64,000 bases of DNA from Liquidambar formosana (lineage: Eukaryota > Streptophyta > Magnoliopsida > Saxifragales > Altingiaceae): contig CM077826.1 in assembly GCA_039720395.1 (NCBI GenBank), positions 29,942,810-30,006,809 of the forward strand, read 5' to 3'. A program made the translations under genes and the position numbers. The notes beneath the pieces were generated by a model that was given only the letters and a program-made list of their open reading frames with translations, ran no database searches and was not told the DNA's origin. Shown here one piece after another: positions 44,764-55,058 of this stretch. The first letter of the stretch is position 1. Each line of letters opens with the position of its first letter.

Positions 44764-46507
44764 ATGTCTTCTTTTTATGACATTAGGGAGAACTCTACAA
44801 GGATAGCAGAGTTTAAAGCCTTGTACGGTTTTGAAGATGGGAAGTTTAGCTTCCGCTTTGCTGAGCCCGGGGAGGACATCTATAGGTTAGATGCCTAGAA
44901 TGGCCTCCCTGTCCCTATTGCTGCGTTCATAGGAGGGTGGAGTTCGAGTCCCATTTCTTGACCTCCTCAATGACTTCCTCCTCTACTGCGGCATAGTCCC
45001 GACTCAGCTAGGGCTGAATTCCTTTAGGATCAGTCTTGGGGGTTTATGCCCTTAACTAGATATTAGGGACTTCTGTTGGAGTGCGGGAGATACTCAATCA
45101 CTACAAAATCTGTGCCCTCAAAAACAAACTCGACCATTATCTCTCTCTCAAGCCCAGGAAGAAACGCTTTGTCACACACATCCCAAATTCTAACCCTAGA
45201 GCTCACGACCTTGTGATCTTCGTATACGGGCCTGTGGATGGGACTCTTCCCCCAGATGCTCCCATCATCCCCCGCGAGAGAGGCTCTAGCTGTAAGCACT
45301 CAGCGAGATCATTTTTCCTTTTTGTGTTTTTATATGGCCCCGAGATAGCTATTAGATTTCATACTAACACTTATGTCATGTTTCCTTCTAGCAGCTCCTC
45401 ACGCCAACGAGCCTGCTGACAAGCTGAAGAAGAAAGACATCCAGACGTTGCTGGGATACCAAGTCAGCCAGCGCTGCCGTTTGGTCGATACCTTGCTCAA
45501 CTACCACGCGAGGTAAAGACGAGTTACCCTCACTGGGAGTAGCCTGACGACAAGCTAACCCGCGTGGTAGAGCAAGAGGTGGAGAGAGGAGAGCAAGAAG
45601 GAGAAGAAGAAGAAGAAGAGGGGATCCGGCTCTGAGCTGAAGGGGAGGGTGCTGAGGAAGTCAGAGCCCTGGATAAGACGGGTCACCTGCGCCCCTTTCG
45701 TTATTGAAAGCTCTAGCTCGGAGGAGACAGTCTCCCAAGCCATGGAGAGGAGAGGCTCCAATCCCCCCCTTCCCCAAGAGACAAAGAATAGACTCCGGCA
45801 ACCAGAGGGCCAAAAAGGACTCTGGGATGAACTTGAGGTCTCTGGTTGCTGAGAGAAGGGCGGCGGAGAAGGAGGCCCAGGAAAAGAAGGTTGCTGTGTA
45901 GAAGCAACAGCAGCAGAATTAGCAGCAGCAACAACAGCAGCAGAATCAGCAGCAGCAGAAGACCAGCAAGGCTGTTGCTGTTGCTGCTCAAGGCGTAGGC
46001 CAGGACGCTGGCAAAAAGTCCACTGACCCTAACAGTGGTAAGCTCATGTCCAGCGCCATGAGGGGGTAGGACGTGGGCAGGCCCTAGGCGCCTGAGGTTA
46101 CTGGGAAGGGGAAGGCTCCCATGGTCGTTCTCCCAAAAAATAGGAGACCCTCTACGGGCCCCGAGCAGCAGCCCGCTGTGCAAAAGCCTGGGCAAGGGGG
46201 ATCCAATGCCCCGGCGGCCGGAGGTGGGAGCGCTCCTTCCCGTAGTGAAACGATAGCAAAGTTTCTCGAGGTATACCTTCGCTTTTTTCGGTTTCATGTT
46301 TACCCCATACTCAAAAACCTATCATGGATTCTGGCTGACTTCATATCTTACCATGTGCGTGCAGTTCCCCGTACCCACAGATAAGACTGTCACCAGCTCT
46401 TTCTCTGCGGAGTACAACTTCAAACAGTTGGGGAACCCTATGAGGCTCCCTGCGGACATGGAGCACTTCAGGAGGAAGTCCACCCCCGAGCTTCTTCGCT
46501 TCGGGTT
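44764..46507 (+). pseudogene. Putative gypsy-type transposon gene (PF04195-like), broken
   Basis: ATG 44764 opens MSSFYDIRENSTRIAEFKAL and FSFRFAEPGEDIYRLDA, then a TAG. In other frames the homology continues: FLDLLNDFLLYCGIVPTQLG, LKNKLDHYLSLKPRKKRFVT, and KKKDIQTLLGYQVSQRC. A Gln-coding CAG/CAA tract follows at about 45905-45965. A last exon after TGCAG at 46364 reads FPVPTDKTVTSSFSAEYNFK and ends at the LTR boundary at 46508. This order resembles the plant family called putative gypsy type transposon domain, which often occurs as an extra gene inside Tat-type retroelements. Stops and shifts show it is dead, and the LTR insertion removed its 3' end. Confidence 0.6.
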
Positions 46508-49471
46508 TGTGAACCCACGAAAAAAGCGCAGAGCCTACAAGGGTTTGGCAAAATGATAATAGGTATGAAAGACAACAAACAAAAAGGAGTCGCCACCTCA
46601 TTTTTTAGGGAAAAGAGGAAAACCACAAAAATGTTTTATTTTCAAAACCACATGACTCCATTAAAGGAAAAGCAAAGTCTTTGAAACCAGAAAATTGGAT
46701 CCGGGGTTAAGTTACGACGTGGGAAGGTTCTGGGCAAAAGCCCATAGGCACCCACATCGCCCGAGTTGGTCTCTTAATTTAATTGGGCTAACTTAAGATC
46801 TTTTCCACTCAAATATCATCATATATCATCACAAGGCAGGATGCATATCATATATTTCATCCAATTATCTCATGCACAATCACTTAAATAAAACAAAACA
46901 GAAAAAAGAAGAAAAGAAAAGAAAAGCCTAGGATACTTGGATCCTAGAACGGACTTGAGCCTCACGAAGAGCGCCTACGTACCATGCAGCGAAATACATG
47001 GATCAAAGTCCACGTAGTTCGAAAAGAATAGGGTTACACCCTAATACAAACCTATGGTAAAAACCCTAGGTTTCCTTATTTGAAAATGTATTGATTAAAT
47101 CCAAAACTGAAAACTTCCACAAGAGGAAAACTTTGATAAAAACCAGAATTTATTATTGAAGGAAACCTTTGATAATTACCATAAGCTTGTATTAAGAAGT
47201 AACCCTAGGAGGGAGAAGAGAAAAGATAGAAAAAGAAAGGTGAATTGGGGCACCTTCAAACCCTACTTACCTGAGCGCACAAGCTCCAAACATTAGCCAT
47301 TTCAGACCATAGCAGCCCTATTTGCAATAGGACAAGCATTGTACCTGTTTGCACCCTTACAAGTGCACACAATCATGCAAAGAAAGCAATATGCAAATCT
47401 GGACAGAACCTTGACAAGGCCTAAAATCATCCATTAATCATGCAAACAACAAGAATAATGAATAACTAAGGACTCTAACTCAACCCTACATGCAATGACT
47501 CGACTAACATGCATAAAAACCTATGAAAGACACACTAACAAGCATAAGAGACTCCAATAATATCAATAAACATGATAACAAAGCACATTCTAACCAAAAA
47601 GATGATATTTTATGTAAAATATGAAAATAGACCTTCCTACGGCGAGCTTTCTTAAGCGAAACTATCCTAAGATAATTTCACGTAAGAAAGTCGTTATGGG
47701 GAGGTGCAATCAGCATATCCTACGTAAAATATATACCCTAGAACACAATAGAAAAGATTTCATGCTTAAACACATCACAGAAGACTCTCATGCAAAACCT
47801 CACTCAACGAAAAGGATAATTATCCTTAGAAAAGGATAATATCTCCAAAAGACCTATAAAATATACTATATGAATGCAAACCTAGCATGATTCAACTATA
47901 TGCAGCATATATAGAATGACTATAATGAGCAACAACTCAAAAAGCTAAGCTAAGCATACTGTATGAAACTTGTGCGAATTCAGGGTTATCGAAACCCTAA
48001 TTTCACAACTATGCATTAAAACCTATGAAACGACTCTAAGACATGCTCAAATTATCATGAATATCATTCATATCATATATATTAACTAACAGGAACATCC
48101 ACACATGATAATAATCACAGCAACCTAAACATGTGAACTATGCATGATTTAAGAAGATAGAACAAATAAGGCTATCAAATCCTTGGTAAACCAGGGATTA
48201 TTAAGCATATAAAGCCATAAACTATCCTAAAATCATTCATATAACATCACATAAACATTGAATTCCATCCATAAGAAGAACAATCTCACGCACTATAACT
48301 ATCCTAGAAGAAGAAGAAAGAGAAGAAGGAGAAGCAGAAATTCATGTTCAGCATTGAAGGGATAGGCTTACCTCTTGTAGACTCTTCCTTGTCTTCAATC
48401 CTCTTGTTTCCTTGCTTGCTTGGGGTTGAAGAGCCTCCACTTGAAGTCCTTCTAGCTCTCCAAACTCGTAGCTCCCTTTCTCTCTAAGTGTAAAGTGCAA
48501 TTAACCTCCCCCTATGTGCTGAATATCATGTCCTTTATATAGAGAACTGACCCCTTAAACCAATGGCTAGGATTAATTCACTAAATAATGATCCTAGGGC
48601 TATTAAAGACTCTCTTGGTGCTCAAACAACTCAAACCTACACACTCCTAAGCTCAGACAAGTTGTTTTGGCGGAGGAAACCGTCAAAAGAGGGAAAGAAG
48701 AGTCAGAATTTGAGTTGATGACGGATTCTCTCGGGTGACCAACTAGGCCTGGACGGTTACCCGAGGAACCTCTATTTTTTCTCCGCTTTTGACTCCCACT
48801 TGCTGTAGAAGTCCTAAAATCTTCAAATTAAGTCCGATTTTGACGAAATAAAAGCCAAAATGACCGTGTTTCGAAGGGGAACACATTTTTAGGCATTTTA
48901 GGACAAAAATTCTCAACCATGGGTGCATGGTTAGGTTTTACAAAGGTGGTTAACTATGGTGCTTCACCGTCACTAAGTTGGGTTTGTACACAAGGTCGAA
49001 CCGAATGCTTTCCCAATCGAAAATTGATCTTTCTAAACATGTTTAGGACATAAATAAAGCCCAATTGAAGTTAAATGAGAGAAAATTGATTGGGTCTTAT
49101 GAGTCAATTTAAGCAAACCAAGAAAGGGTCTTTTAGCCAACCCGAACCATTACGAGCCGAATTGATCTTAAACCATTAATTCATGAAATTGAACCTATAT
49201 ATGGATTCTATATAACCATATGAACTTGATGGGATGACTCAGGATTCATTCCAAGGTCAAATGGAAAATATACGGCTTAAAAGACGATTATACCCTTAAA
49301 GTCGCAAAAGTTCTTATTGACCATCGAGATGAACTCCAAATCACTTCAAAATTCATACACATGATATTCAATGCCATAGAAACTCAATGCAAAAGACTAG
49401 ACTCAAAAAGGACTCGAAATCTTACATGAAATGATATGTCCTAGCTAAGGTGACAAAAATGGGGTGTGACA
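46508..49471 (-). mobile_element. 3' LTR (2964 bp) of a minus-strand Tat/Ogre-like element
   Basis: On the minus strand it starts TGTCACACCCCATTTTTGTC (at 49471) and ends GCTTTTTTCGTGGGTTCACA (at 46508), so it has TG...CA ends. It is roughly 95% alike, by eye, to the plus-strand LTR at 56262-59270. A TATA box lies at about 48535-48545 (TTTATATAGAG complement). A polypurine tract adjoins it on the inner side and no primer site adjoins it on the outer side, so this is the 3' LTR. Relative to the other LTR it lacks 44 bp in the GC-rich cassette, between short direct repeats. Confidence 0.88.
48718..48766 (-). promoter_or_regulatory. GC-rich promoter cassette (short form) in the minus LTR
   Basis: Contains GGTGACCAACTAGGC and GGACGGTTACCCGAG about 180-200 bp upstream of the LTR TATA box. 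It is a shortened copy of the inverted-repeat cassette at 51493, 54790 and 56949. Confidence 0.6.
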
Positions 49472-49484
49472 GAAGCCCCTCATT
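49472..49484 (-). other. Polypurine tract of the minus-strand element
   Basis: Read on the minus strand, AATGAGGGGCTTC lies directly before the LTR start. Plus-strand DNA synthesis in LTR elements is primed at such a site, which fixes the element's orientation. Confidence 0.7.
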
Positions 49485-49524
49485 GGTGAACAAGTTTCAC
49501 TTGCGAGCCAATGATCAAAGAACA

Positions 49525-49921
49525 ACCCATTTTTGTTTGATGGATTAATCTCATTAATACCAACAAACTCAAATGGAACCAAAAGGATAGACTTCGTCAT
49601 ATCCAAGCATATGACGATTTCATCGAAGCAAAGAATTGAACGCATTTCTATGTATAGCCAACTTCGTTGGTGCGCTCATGCAAATGCCTGCACTATGCAC
49701 TAATTGCATTAGTGATATAACAACACATTTTTGTTTGATGGGTTAATCTCATTAATACCAACAAACTCAAATAGAACCATAAGGATAGACTTCGTCATAT
49801 CCAAACATGCGACGATTTCATCGAAGCAAAGAATTGAATGCATTTCTATGCATGCCAACTTCGTTGGTGCAGCTCATGCAAATGCCTTTACCATACACTA
49901 ATTGCATTAGTGATATCACAT
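49525..49921. repeat. Two tandem copies of a 200-bp unit
   Basis: Units at about 49525-49727 and 49728-49921 both begin near CATTTTTGTTTGATGG and share CGTCATATCCAA and ACGATTTCATCGAAGCAAAG. They differ by small indels. Confidence 0.85.
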
Positions 49922-50094
49922 GGTCTTCTCATGATGCAAAGCTAGTTGCACTAGTGCATCACAAGGTATCCTACCAATTTCATTGGCATACTCAAAACGA
50001 GTTATTTCATAACTCATAAGTCATCATTTTATGTGAATTTGAATTGAATGTCCATCAATTCAAAACCAAGTGCATTTCATGCCAGTCTCACTGG

Positions 50095-50755
50095 GGACAA
50101 CAAAGGTAGTGAGTTATTTCATAACTCATGACTCATCACTTCATGTGAAATTATGATTTCATGCCACTTTCAGTGGAAATAACAAAGATGGGGAGTTATT
50201 TCATAACTCTGGAATCATCATTTCATGTGAAATTATGCCACTTTCTGTGGAAGTAACAAAGATGGGGAGTTATTGCATAACTCATGGATCGTCATTTCAT
50301 GTGAAATTGTGCCACTTTCTGTGGAAGTAACAAAGATGGGGAGTTATTGCATAACTCATGAATCGTCATTTCATGTGAAATTGTGCCACTTTCTGTGGAA
50401 ACAACGAAGATGGGGAGTTATTGCATAACTCATGGATCGTCATTTCATGTGAAATTGTGCCACTTTCTGTGGAAACAACAAAGATGGGGAGTTATTGCAT
50501 AACTCATGGATCATTATTTCATGTGAAATTGTGCCACTTTCTGTGGAAACAACAAAGATGGGGAGTTATTGCATAACTCATGGATCGTCATTTCATGTGA
50601 AATTGTGCCACTTTCTGTGGAAGTAATAAAGGTGGGGAGTTATTGCATAACTCATGAATCGTCATTTCATGTGAAATTGTGCCACTTTCTGTGGAAGTAA
50701 CAAAGATGGGGAGTTATTGCATAACTCATGGATCGTCATTTCATGTGAAGTTATC
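50095..50755. repeat. 74-bp minisatellite, about nine copies
   Basis: Copies spaced about 74 bp apart share GGGGAGTTATTGCATAACTC, TCATTTCATGTGAAATTGTG and CCACTTTCTGTGGAA (itself a small palindrome). Central copies are nearly identical; outer copies are more diverged, as expected when arrays are homogenised from the middle. It lies between the polypurine tract and the antisense genes, inside the minus-strand Tat element. Confidence 0.92.
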
Positions 50756-51310
50756 TTTATCACATGATTAGCAAGTCAATTGGTTCAAAACCAAGCTCAT
50801 TTCTTATCATTTTATGTGAAACTATCCTTATCACATGGAATGACAATGTACTGGGAGTCATTCAACTCCAAATCAAGTGCATTTCATGTGAAATTGTCTT
50901 TATCACATGAAATGATAATGTATTGAGAGTCATTCAACTCAAAATCAAGTTCATTACTTATCATTTCATGTGAAATTATCTTTAACACATGAAATGACAT
51001 TGAATTGAGAGTTAATTGATTGAAAATCAGGCTTATTTCATGTCATTTCATGTGAAATTATCTTTATCACATGATACAACATTGATTTTGAAAGTCAATT
51101 GATTGAAAAACAAAGTGCATTTCATGCCCTCTTCACAAAGATAGCAAGTTACTTCGTAACTAGCATAGCTTATGAATCATCATTTCATGTGAAGTTATCT
51201 TTATCACATGATTAGCAAGTCATTTCATGTGAAATTATCTTTATCACATGATATGATATCACTATCATCTCCTAGAGAATTGAATTCCAAGACTTGAAAG
51301 TCAATCTATT
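50756..51310. repeat. Diverged repeats related to the minisatellite
   Basis: CATTTCATGTGAAATTATCT, TTTATCACATGA and AGTCAATTGATTGAAAA-like words recur with irregular spacing of roughly 70-120 bp. They share the CATTTCATGTGAA core with the 74-bp units, so they probably represent an older array. Confidence 0.75.
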
Positions 51311-51492
51311 CAACACCAGGCTCATTTCATGAGAAAGCCATTTATCATGGCTATTACAATTCCTCGTTATGCGGGCAAATACAACCACCCAAGATTCAAA
51401 AATTTCATTGAAACTTGATAAACTTGAGGGATATATTCATCCCATAACTCAAGAATTGCACAAAAAGTCAATTTGGAGAAGTTCAGAGGTCG

Positions 51493-51607
51493 CAAGCGCG
51501 CGAAACGGGGCAAACGGGCAAAGCGGGCTAGGGTGACCATCTGCCCTCAGATGGTCAACCGTCCAGGGCAAGACGGCTGACCGTCCAAGGGTGGATGGTT
51601 ACCCGAG
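51493..51607 (+). promoter_or_regulatory. GC-rich inverted-repeat cassette upstream of the PMD gene
   Basis: An AAACGGGCAAAGCGGGC stretch leads into GGTGACCATCTG, then several interleaved inverted motifs (CAGATGGTC, ACCGTCC, GACGGCTGACCGTCC) and ends GGATGGTTACCCGAG. A TATA box (TTTATAAAAC) follows at 51631-51640. The same arrangement occurs before the second antisense gene and in the LTRs. Confidence 0.7.
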
Positions 51608-51630
51608 CCCACCAAGGAAAAAATTCTGGG

Positions 51631-51640
51631 TTTATAAAAC
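51631..51640 (+). promoter_or_regulatory. TATA box of the antisense PMD gene
   Basis: TTTATAAAAC lies about 260 bp before the first ATG, followed by a CT-rich leader (51690-51760). Position and context fit a core promoter. Confidence 0.6.
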
Positions 51641-51893
51641 CCACCTCTTGCCCACTCATTCCCACATTCTCCCATTCGAAAATTAGAGAGTTTCTCTCTC
51701 TAAACTCACATCCCATCTTCTCCTTCTCTCATTCTCTCCTTCCTATTTCAAAAACATTCAATCCAAACATCAAATGCACATCAAACAACAACAAATCAAG
51801 CCCATTTAGCAATCAAAACAACCAATTCACATCATCTTGTGAAATCAAACCAAATCAAACCCATTTTTCACAAACCCAACTCCATCATCAAGA

Positions 51894-54556
51894 ATGTCAT
51901 CAAGCAAGGACTCAAGCACCAAGTATCCATTCTATGGGGTCAAAAACACATACAAGGCACCACTTTATGATGCTCCACAAGATAGGGTGTTGCTTGAACC
52001 CGACAAGCATCTCTCATTCATCCATTCCCAACAAGAAGTAAGTTTACCCAACTTAACACTTTTCTTTTGGATCTTTCGATTCTTTTGATGAAATTGCATT
52101 CCCTTCTACTTCTTTTGAATACCCCTTGGGTTGTTGAGTGATATCCCTTGATTTGGCAAGGATTGAACACACAAATTCTTTTCATTTGAAAGCTTGAAAA
52201 ATGGCACCCGCCAAGTGTTCGATAAAATTCCCAAGTGAAATAAAGATGTTCAATCTTCACCAAATCAATGTATATCAACAAGTAAACCCTCAAGTGAGTA
52301 TTATGCTATGATTTAGCAAGGATTGACCATACAAAATTCTTTTGTTTCAAGGCTTGGGAGGTGTCCCCCACTAAGTGTTCGATAAAATGCCCAAGTGATA
52401 AAAAAGTGTTCAATCCTTGCCAAATTAAGGCACATGAACAAGTAAACTCATAAACATCCATTAGCAATTCATTTCATGAATAAAAACAAACTTTTGACAT
52501 CTTTTAGAAAACAATTTGAAACCAATTGCTAGTGTAAGCTTATTATTTCCATGTTTTCTCAACTAACTCTCAAGGTATTTTCAATGGCTATAGCCCAACT
52601 TTCAGGACATGCGCACTCGGTCCTCTGTCAAAGGACTCATTGAATGGTGGCGGAACATGGAAAACTTCCAACCCATCACCAAGGGCTATGTCGAAAAGGC
52701 CGGTTTTGGTCCATTCCTAGACTCTTTGTGGAATGACCAATGTGATAGGCAAGCCTTGCTAGCCTTGTCCGAGCTATGGTGGGACACCACCAATACATTC
52801 CACTTTGGCATTGGGGAGATGACACTAACCCCCAAGGACTTCACCATGATAACGGGCTTAAGCATTAAAGGCAAAAGCTTGGAATTCTATGAGGAGGCTC
52901 ACACGGATGAGGATTATATCCTAGCTTACCTTGGGATGGAAATCGAGGTAATCAAGAAAGCAGTGCGACGCACTTGGCTTTTCAACAAGTTTGCCAAACA
53001 AAGGGAGAGCGAGGGTGCAAGCCCCGATTGCATTACAAGGGCATTCCTTCTGTACATGATCTCATGCACATTCTTTGCTGGGACGGGCGACCTAGCCCTT
53101 TGGGTCTTCTTGCAAGCATGGAGGATGTTGACAAGATCAGGAAATTCAACTGGGGAAGGGCTGTTCTAGCCACCATGTATCGCACCATGTGTGACATGTC
53201 ACACGGTGTGACTAAGGACTTCGGCGGGATGCCCTTTGTTTGGGAGGTAATGCTACTTCCCTTTCATTTCTTTTTATTTTTTCCTTATATTATCTTTTCT
53301 TTTTTACTCTTTTCTCAACTTTTGACAGGTTTGGTGCTATGAGTACCTCAACCTATGTCGCTCATCCCTTGCTGAGGAAACCATTGAATGGCCTACCCTC
53401 AAGAATTACTCTCCTAGTTATGTGTCCATCCGAGCGGCGAATCGTCATGATTACGCCTTTGCTAGAGCTCACCTAGCAAGCCTCACTGCTGATATGGTGA
53501 AATTCTTTCCCTATTCTTTTCCTTTTCTTTTTACTCCTAATTTCTCATTTTGGATTTTTGGATAGATTGAATGGAATCCATGGAAGATATGGGTACCAAT
53601 GCTACCCAAGCGATGCATTCCTAGCTTGATGCTGACGGGCAAGAGGGTGCTCTTGGAAGGCCCCGTGGGTAGGTACTGGTACATAGGGGAGCGTGTCTTA
53701 CGCCAAGTCATGGGTGATGTGAATACCGCCATGGCTCCAATGCCTCCACCACTTAACATGAGGCATGCTAACTTAATGGAGGGGGAGGAGTTGTGGGATG
53801 CCTTGAGAGGCTGGGATGAGGAGGAGTTCACTTCTCCTGACATTGCATATGACACTTTCTGTCTCCAATATCTGATGAGGCCCAGGGTGACAGGCCTTCT
53901 TCCTCAGGGGGTAAGTCTTTAACATTCTCCTAGCCTTTTCTTTTGGTAGAGACTCTATTTAATAGGTGAACACTTGCAGGGTCGACGAGCACGAGGGCAT
54001 AGCTCGACAGTGGGCTCAGGCGTGGTTCCTGGCTCTGAGGATGATGAGATGGAGGGGGATAGGTCACTACCCTTGCCTCAGCCTAATTGGTTCATTGATT
54101 TGTGCAGTAGGTCGGACTTTGTCAAGACCGCCATCACTCATCCTGTATTTGATGAATCTCCTAGGATCGACCCAAATCGAGAACAGGTGAGTTCTCTTTA
54201 TGGGTATTTCTTTCTTTCTTTGAACATTACCTTCAATTTTATCCTTATTGATTATCCTAGGTGCCTGCGGCATATGCCCAAGAGTTCATCGACCTTAGTG
54301 AGGGCTTGAGGCGTGACCTTGTGAGGATGAGCCTAGCCAAATCTATGGCAGAAGCTCGTTTGGATGTCATGGTAAGTGTTCAACCCATTTTAAAGTTCCC
54401 ATATGTGGTTTTCAACCAACCTTATTCTCATACTTAGCCTCTTTGCAATGGATTCTGTATATGCAGCCACCACCAACAATGCGCCCTCTTAGAGCACCTC
54501 GTGGGGGTCGTGACGAAGCTGGGCCGAGTCGCAAAAGAAGCTCTGGGAACCGTTGA
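51894..54556 (+). pseudogene. Plant mobile domain gene, seven exons, one frameshift; antisense in the Tat element
   Basis: Exons: 51894-52037, 52606-53246, 53329-53496, 53566-53910, 53980-54186, 54261-54371, 54467-54556. All six introns start GT and end AG, and all are in phase 0. The product would be about 568 residues. A plant mobile domain (PF10536) covers most of it: DRVLLEPDKHL, LWWDTTNTFHFGIGEMTLTP with the typical GLSIKG, FLLYMISCTFFAG, RKFNWGRAVLATMYRTM, then VWCYEYLNLC and WKIWVPMLPKRCIPS. The C-terminus is basic and Pro/Arg-rich. Exon 2 is one base short: the frame must change near 53095. The gene runs opposite to the LTR element around it, the position where extra antisense ORFs are known in Tat elements. 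Host PMD proteins (MAIN/MAIL) act in nuclear silencing and genome stability; the function of element-borne forms is unknown. Confidence 0.82.
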
Positions 54557-54789
54557 GTTCATTTACTTTCTTGTTGGGCTTGTAGAAACAATGAGACAAT
54601 GGCTATCTTTTTCATTTCATGCTTGTGTTTTGTAATTGCCACCTAAAACCAGCTCTTTTATCCCTTGCTATGGATACTTGTTGTGCTTATTTGAATCTAT
54701 CATGATGATGTTATGGTGCCTTTCTCATGAAAATTTGAGTCAATATGAGTTCATAGGAGTGAAAATGGCCTAAAAAGGCCACCCGAATG
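54557..54789. other. Spacer after the PMD gene
   Basis: Probable 3' UTR and spacer (about 230 bp) before the next cassette; no coding sequence. Confidence 0.5.
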
Positions 54790-54917
54790 CGAAAATAGGC
54801 AAAAACGGGCGAAACAAGGCAAAACAAGGCGGGGGCCTCGGGTGACCATCTGGCCCCGGACGGCTAGCCGTCTGGGCCTAGACGGCTGACCATCCAGCCC
54901 TGGACGGTTACCCGAGG
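54790..54917 (+). promoter_or_regulatory. GC-rich inverted-repeat cassette upstream of the DUF7745-like gene
   Basis: AAAACGGGCGAAACAAGGC, then GGTGACCATCTGG, CGGACGGCTAGCCGTCTG (a near-perfect palindrome), GACGGCTGACCATCCAG and GGACGGTTACCCGAG. TATA (CCCTATAAAA) follows at 55001-55010. The layout matches the cassette before the PMD gene. Confidence 0.7.
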
Positions 54918-55000
54918 TCGACGCGCTTTTTCGCGATTTTTCAGGAATTTTGCGATTTTGACGGTTCTACTCCCTTTAGGACTCAAATATGTGACCCTTT

Positions 55001-55010
55001 CCCTATAAAA
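55001..55010 (+). promoter_or_regulatory. TATA box of the DUF7745-like gene
   Basis: CCCTATAAAA about 50 bp before the ATG at 55059; the leader would be about 20-30 bases. Confidence 0.6.
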
Positions 55011-55058
55011 ACACATAAGGGGAGCCTTCTAACTCACCTATTTTCATTGAAAATAATT

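Noticed and set aside
45713..46297. 194-codon minus-strand Leu-rich frame
   Set aside because: The poly-Leu run is the reverse complement of the CAG/CAA tract of the plus-strand PF04195-like gene.
50095..50755. Regular repeat array resembling CRISPR
   Set aside because: The units are contiguous 74-bp tandem copies without unique spacers, in plant DNA inside a retroelement; it is a minisatellite.
51595..52041. 148-codon frame starting in the cassette
   Set aside because: Its ATG lies upstream of the TATA box, and the frame runs over the leader and exon 1 of the PMD gene in another phase.
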